From: Owenia fusiformis
Taxonomy: Eukaryota; Annelida; Polychaeta; Sabellida; Oweniidae
DNA: 64,000 nt
Reading direction: 5' to 3'
Assembly (NCBI GenBank): GCA_903813345.2
Contig: CAIIXF020000001.1
Location: forward strand, 29,501,915-29,565,914
The notes under the pieces are model-generated. The model was not told the DNA's origin, ran no database searches, and saw only the letters and a list, made by a program, of their open reading frames with translations. Each line of letters starts with the position of its first letter. Positions within the stretch are counted from its first letter, which is position 1. Shown in pieces: positions 59,224 through 64,000 of the stretch. Made by a program: the position numbers and the translations under genes.

Positions 59224-62200
59224 ATTTTGTACACATTTGTGTTCTTGTATGTATATACATTCAAAGTCTCATTCCTAGACATGAGAGGTGGTATGATGTT
59301 CCTGCTATTTCAGGTCAGAGTGATAAAATTCCAATAACATGTCAAAATGACATTTTATAGAACCAAACAAACATTTAAAAATGACTCTACAAAGTGCTCA
59401 AGAATGTCAAATAAAAATAAAATTCATTTGTCAATTGATATATCTGAACAACAGGTTTATTAATACAGACTGACTCAGGGGAGCTTATCCCTTTATCAGT
59501 GAATTTTATTGAGTCTAAATGAAAGCAGTTGAGCCTAGGCTAACAACTGAATTATTAATTATTAATCATATCACTGTTTTATCAGTGATAAACCCATAGA
59601 GCAAACATCACTGATCCTTGGAAGTTATGGAAATTGATGAGATAGGGAAGGGGGGGGGGGTCAAGCAAGTAATCATGTTTTCCCTACATGTGGAATATAT
59701 GACATACTTATACATCCCCTTATCCTTTTGAGATTGGAATGACTTGCGTTTAGTTCAGTAATTATTCTTATCACAAAACAATGGGTCTACTTATTAACAA
59801 CAATAGCCAATCAGCAATAAACCTAAACCATAAACCTAACTTTCTATGTTCTGTTTAGTCTGCTATAGTTCTATCTTATCTTTAACTTAAATTGATCATA
59901 TACTGTAGCTCTGTCATACAGTGTGATAAGTCATATCCAGAAAAGTTCAGGATAACAAGGTAGGATTAATACAACATTTCTGCTCATATATTCAATACTT
60001 GTATAGTGTATACGCAGTATATGTTTTAATTTACTTGAATTCTTGCAAGGAATACAATGTTCAAGGTCTCCCGCCTTCCTATTCTCTCAAATAAGGCATT
60101 CTGATACTCAGAGCATCTTTCTGTTTCATATAAAACATGATCATCTCAGGGCTGAAAAGAAATGAGATGTCATGATTTATCATGATGCATTCTATAATGT
60201 AATAATGTATTCTATAGGGTGGTTTGTATATTATGTAGCAAGGTTCATTTATCCTTTCAAATTAGATTCATATTAAATGATGATCATACATCACACTGAT
60301 ATTTTTCAGATTTTGTCACACTGTATTTGTAACTATCTTGAATTTTTGTAATTTACATTTTCGTCATGCTGTACTTGTATTTTACAACTACATGTACATT
60401 GTATTTTTGTATTCAATAGTTAGTTTAGTCTCATTTTAATTCAGCATAAATTGTAATGACTAATAGGTTATGCTTATGATATCAGAGAGTCAGATAAAGT
60501 GCTGTAATGTTAATTAAAGTGAAGTGAAGACAGATATATCCAGTAAAATGATAGGCAATATAGGTTCATGAAATAAATACATTTGCTCTGGGATTGATCT
60601 ATATCCCTTGACAGTGAGTCACCAAATAATGTATTAACCCTAAAAGGAAAGGCAATTTAGTTCCTCATAAAAAGGGATAATAGCAAACACACATGTTGAT
60701 CTCCAATGAGAATGATGACAAGTTGAGATAGGATTTTTTATTTCGAAGCTAAAACAGGATAAAAAGCAATATTATGCAACACTAGTACAAGCTAGAAGAG
60801 AATCCGCATCCAGGAGAATTCAACTGGTGAAGTATTTATATCGTTTCATTTTCTTGTTTCTGTGAATGAAAACATACTGGATAACTAGTCATCTCTTAAT
60901 TCATAGTATTTTGAATTTTTATTAATTGGTATGGCCATTATTTGGGACGTCAAAATGGTCATTTTGTACATATTGTACATTTGATAATTTCATTTTTTAG
61001 AAATGGGATATGCCATTTTGATATTTATACCGAGCAAAATCAAATAAGATAAATCGAAAAGTGATTTAGCATGTTATCTTATCTGTTCTTCCATATTATT
61101 ATAGGATTTTGTTCATATGGTGTTGTATAAGAGGAGATAAAGAGGAGGAGGGGAGGGAAGGGAAGGGGAGGGAAGTAAAATATTTATCTATATTGACTCT
61201 TTAGATGTCTTAATTTGAGACATTAGTCTCTACAAAAATAAAATTAATTCACTACACTACACTTAACTATACTTAGTTATCATAATACAATGTAAAACAA
61301 AACAATATATTATGATTCAGCCAAATCAGCGTAATATGCTTGATATAGAGATTAATTGCAGTATATAGGATTATTCTTTATGGTGTCTCTTGGATATGTA
61401 TCTATTCTATTGTTGCATTAGGATTCATATTTTGTTTAATCTTCTAGGTTGAATATACATGCACACTATCATTGCAACTCTGCATTCCCATGGTGGGATA
61501 GCGCCATGACTCACATATAGGCTTAATCAAGAGGGAGGGGGTCTATGAGGTCTTCATGGGTTTTCCTTCCCTCATATTTTATATTTATTTTTACCTTACA
61601 TTATAGGGTGCTATTTAAATTACCTTGATCATTATAATTTGTTATTTAATACATTATAAGGTGTTATAAACCAATCATATGTATTTATACCTATTCTTGA
61701 CTTCCCTATTACTATCAGACTTACTATTTTACGACTACATGACGTACTAGGTAACTTCACATTAAAACGACTATTATAAGGTCTCATCTAATGATGCCTT
61801 TGGGCATGACTTGCATACATACAAGGCTGTGTACCTGATATTTCAATATACATGTAGGGTGTTCTGAAAGTAAAAATGTTTTGATCTCAATGACATATAT
61901 ACATACTTGACAACTCAAGTATTTTATTTCACTACAGAATATAGGTTATCATGTAGATTTCATATAATTCATAAAATGAAACGTGTGAATACTAAAAGGC
62001 GAAAACAATAATCAGATCAATAAACAATTACAGAAATTAATTTGGCGATAAACTGTCACAATAGGTTTGATAAATTAATCAAACATATACACAGCTAGGG
62101 TAGAATAGAGTTGACTAACATAAACATTATACATGGTATGAATGTTTCTCATTCTGCCTAGATAGAATTATTTTTAGATATATATATATATCTTTTATTG

Positions 62201-63343
62201 ACTCTTTAGATGTCATATCATGACATATTAGTCACTAAGGTAGATAGCATATACAAGTATTGTTCATATTTTAATTCATGAATATACTATGCTCTTATGC
62301 CTCTTATATACTTAATCAATGGGAATCTCAATCAATGGACAGCATATGTGATGGCGCCTTGTGATTCTTATTAACAATTTATGAAGACACATTCCAGGTG
62401 TGAAGAGTCATTCATTTAGAGAATTTAATGATTTAATTTCATTAGCAAATGTAATAGCTGATTAAACATGCATGTTAGACTCCCTTATGAAATACAGTGT
62501 CTTTCCTGCAATGTCCATTCTAAAGGGTTATGCAGTACAGTAGAACCTGCTAAATGGAATATCTCTGTATGTGGAACACCTTGCAAGTGGAACACATTTT
62601 GACAGAACCAAAGGTATTCTACTTACACAGGTTTTACTGTCTTGAAAAATCATTATTTCACCTGACGGTCCCATATTTGGGATACAAAGAATGTGTACTA
62701 ATTCTTCAGGCCACTCATGTTTTTCAGGTTATCAGACTGGAACTTTGTTGAGAGTGTATAGTGTTCCCAGTCATGTTTAGGAAAATAGTTGCATGAATTT
62801 ACACACATATATTACATGTGTCATTGCACATTGTCACTGCATTGTTCAGTTGTTGCCAAAAATGAATAGAAAAATGCTAAGATGTGAGATCATGTCATCT
62901 GATGTTTTCAGTGTATGTGTCACATTCAACATTTTGAAAGGAATTAATATGCAGCCGTTTTCAACTGAGTTTATTTAGAAAATACAAGGATAAAATGGTA
63001 TAACATAAACAAGAAAGTCAGTGAAATTTGAAATTCCCATATATGCGGTTATGAACACCTTCTGTGAAACTTTGAAAATCACAAAACTTCATTTTAGAGG
63101 CTTTTTTCATAACCTATGGAGTCTCATAACCTATTGATGGTCCATGTACATGGCTAAGAAAAGTATTTCTGAAATGTCCTATGATGTAAGCATCTGTTTC
63201 CTTGACTAAGCACAGTATAGTATTATATCTTTATGAACAATTATGTATACGTTAACCATCTAAGTACATGTATGGCTATGATCCAGGTTAGTCAACTGAA
63301 TTGAAATTCAGTTGATATGTTTTACCAACTTGTGTATTTTTAG
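59224..63343. other. AT-rich non-coding sequence
   Basis: No exon of a recognisable family was seen on either strand. Notable items: a G tract near 59650, a GGGAGGGAAGGG purine run at 61145-61175, a duplicated TTGACTCTTTAGATGTC / GACATATTAGTC segment (61187-61232 and 62196-62236), and one ACAGTAAAACCTG-family copy (62537-62642). Confidence 0.5.
62537..62642. mobile_element. MITE-like, ACAGTAAAACCTG family (copy 7)
   Basis: ACAGTAGAACCTGCTAAATG at left and ACACAGGTTTTACTGT at right are good inverted ends. The interior GTGGAACACCTTGCAAGTGG shows the GTGGAACAC word of the family. Confidence 0.8.
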
Positions 63344-63422
63344 AGTACAAGCTGTCACCAGATGTGATGCAGGCATTACATTGAAGGAACCTACAAATAA
63401 CATACAGCAATAGAGGAGTGCC

Positions 63423-63550
63423 ATGTCTGTGGAAATTGACCAGACAACATGTGAGGAACATAGCCTCGCATCACCTCTCAAAATTCTCAACAGAGGACCA
63501 GAGTACTTCAAAATGAGGATGTTAGAGAGAGATTCAGGTCTTTTGGGTAG
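63423..63550 (+). CDS. Possible first coding exon of an unrecognised gene leaving the window
   Basis: ATG at 63423 in GTGCCATGTCTG opens 42 codons plus two bases and ends at donor GGTAG|GTGTGG. The peptide reads MSVEIDQTTCEEHSLASPLK then ILNRGPEYFKMRMLERDSGL, with protein-like composition. An acceptor TTTTTAG at 63337-63343 would start this exon with about 80 bp of 5' UTR. I do not recognise the family. The rest would lie beyond 64000. Confidence 0.45.
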
Positions 63551-64000
63551 GTGTGGATACCTTAGAATATAGTGAACAAACACATTGATGCTCTCAGCAA
63601 TACTAAAAATTTAAAACAAAATGTATTTATAGCTCTGCCACTGTATAGTAAGTGCTACATGGTTGATGGTAGGTGTGCAGCATATGTTTTTTGTCATTTA
63701 ACAATGTTTTATATAACATGTCAATGTAATGGAAAATTTTAAGTTTTATTACCTCCATAAAAAATAAAGGGTCGCCAGTAATGTCTTGGAAACCACTTAA
63801 AATGGTTTAAAGGACATGTTCCATGAAATGAACAGATAAGGTTAATCAAGACATTGAATTCAGTTGTAACATAAATATTCTCCAATTGAAATATCAAGTT
63901 ACCTTCATGTATAGTTTTGATCTTTACTAGTAGTTAAGGTCAACTGGTCCTCGTCTTTACTTCTTAAATGTGTAACTTTTGTACAATATATACACATGAG
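63551..64000. other. Window edge, no further exon seen
   Basis: AT-rich, with no recognisable coding exon. If the exon at 63423 is real, this is its first coding intron. Confidence 0.4.

Overview
This is animal nuclear DNA: AT-rich, with intron-rich genes using GT-AG splice sites, and crowded with short inverted-repeat transposons. The mix points to a marine invertebrate, most likely a lophotrochozoan such as a bivalve. Supporting signs are a secreted Link-domain protein, a LicD/fukutin-like transferase, TCCG-rich elements, and repeats with AAAATGGCGGCCATTTT-type palindromes. This assignment is inference. I rebuilt exon structures by hand from splice sites, reading phase and protein family.

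Layout. 0-2 kb (-): two-exon secreted coiled-coil plus Link-domain gene. 5-9 kb (-): NEMP1-type nuclear envelope membrane protein; its N-terminal exons are uncertain. 9-12.4 kb: a foldback element, a 57-bp tandem array, a possible Cys-rich exon and a second large inverted repeat. 12.8-20.6 kb (+): complete 14-exon aspartyl aminopeptidase (DNPEP). 22.2-24.2 kb (+): small three-exon gene carrying the full active-site signature of VanX/VanY-type M15 zinc D,D-peptidases. 26.4-35.7 kb (-): complete 17-exon ZCWPW1-type histone reader (CW finger, PWWP, long repetitive tail). 39.6-44.1 kb (+): four-exon MEPCE/Bin3 7SK capping methyltransferase with an unusual Thr-Pro-rich C-terminal extension. 45.5-46.7 kb (-): single-exon LicD-family type II membrane protein. 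46.7-59.2 kb: dense transposon territory with nested hairpins, a 3.9-kb unit with about 490-bp terminal inverted repeats, and a tandem array split by a 1.5-kb element. 59.2-63.3 kb: no gene seen. 63.4 kb (+): possible first coding exon of a gene leaving the window.

The genes do not form an operon or one pathway. Two arrangements matter. ZCWPW1 and MEPCE lie head to head, as I recall for human chromosome 7q22, which suggests very old microsynteny. The M15-type gene looks like a bacterial-type peptidoglycan enzyme domesticated in an animal, and it is the best candidate here for something undescribed.
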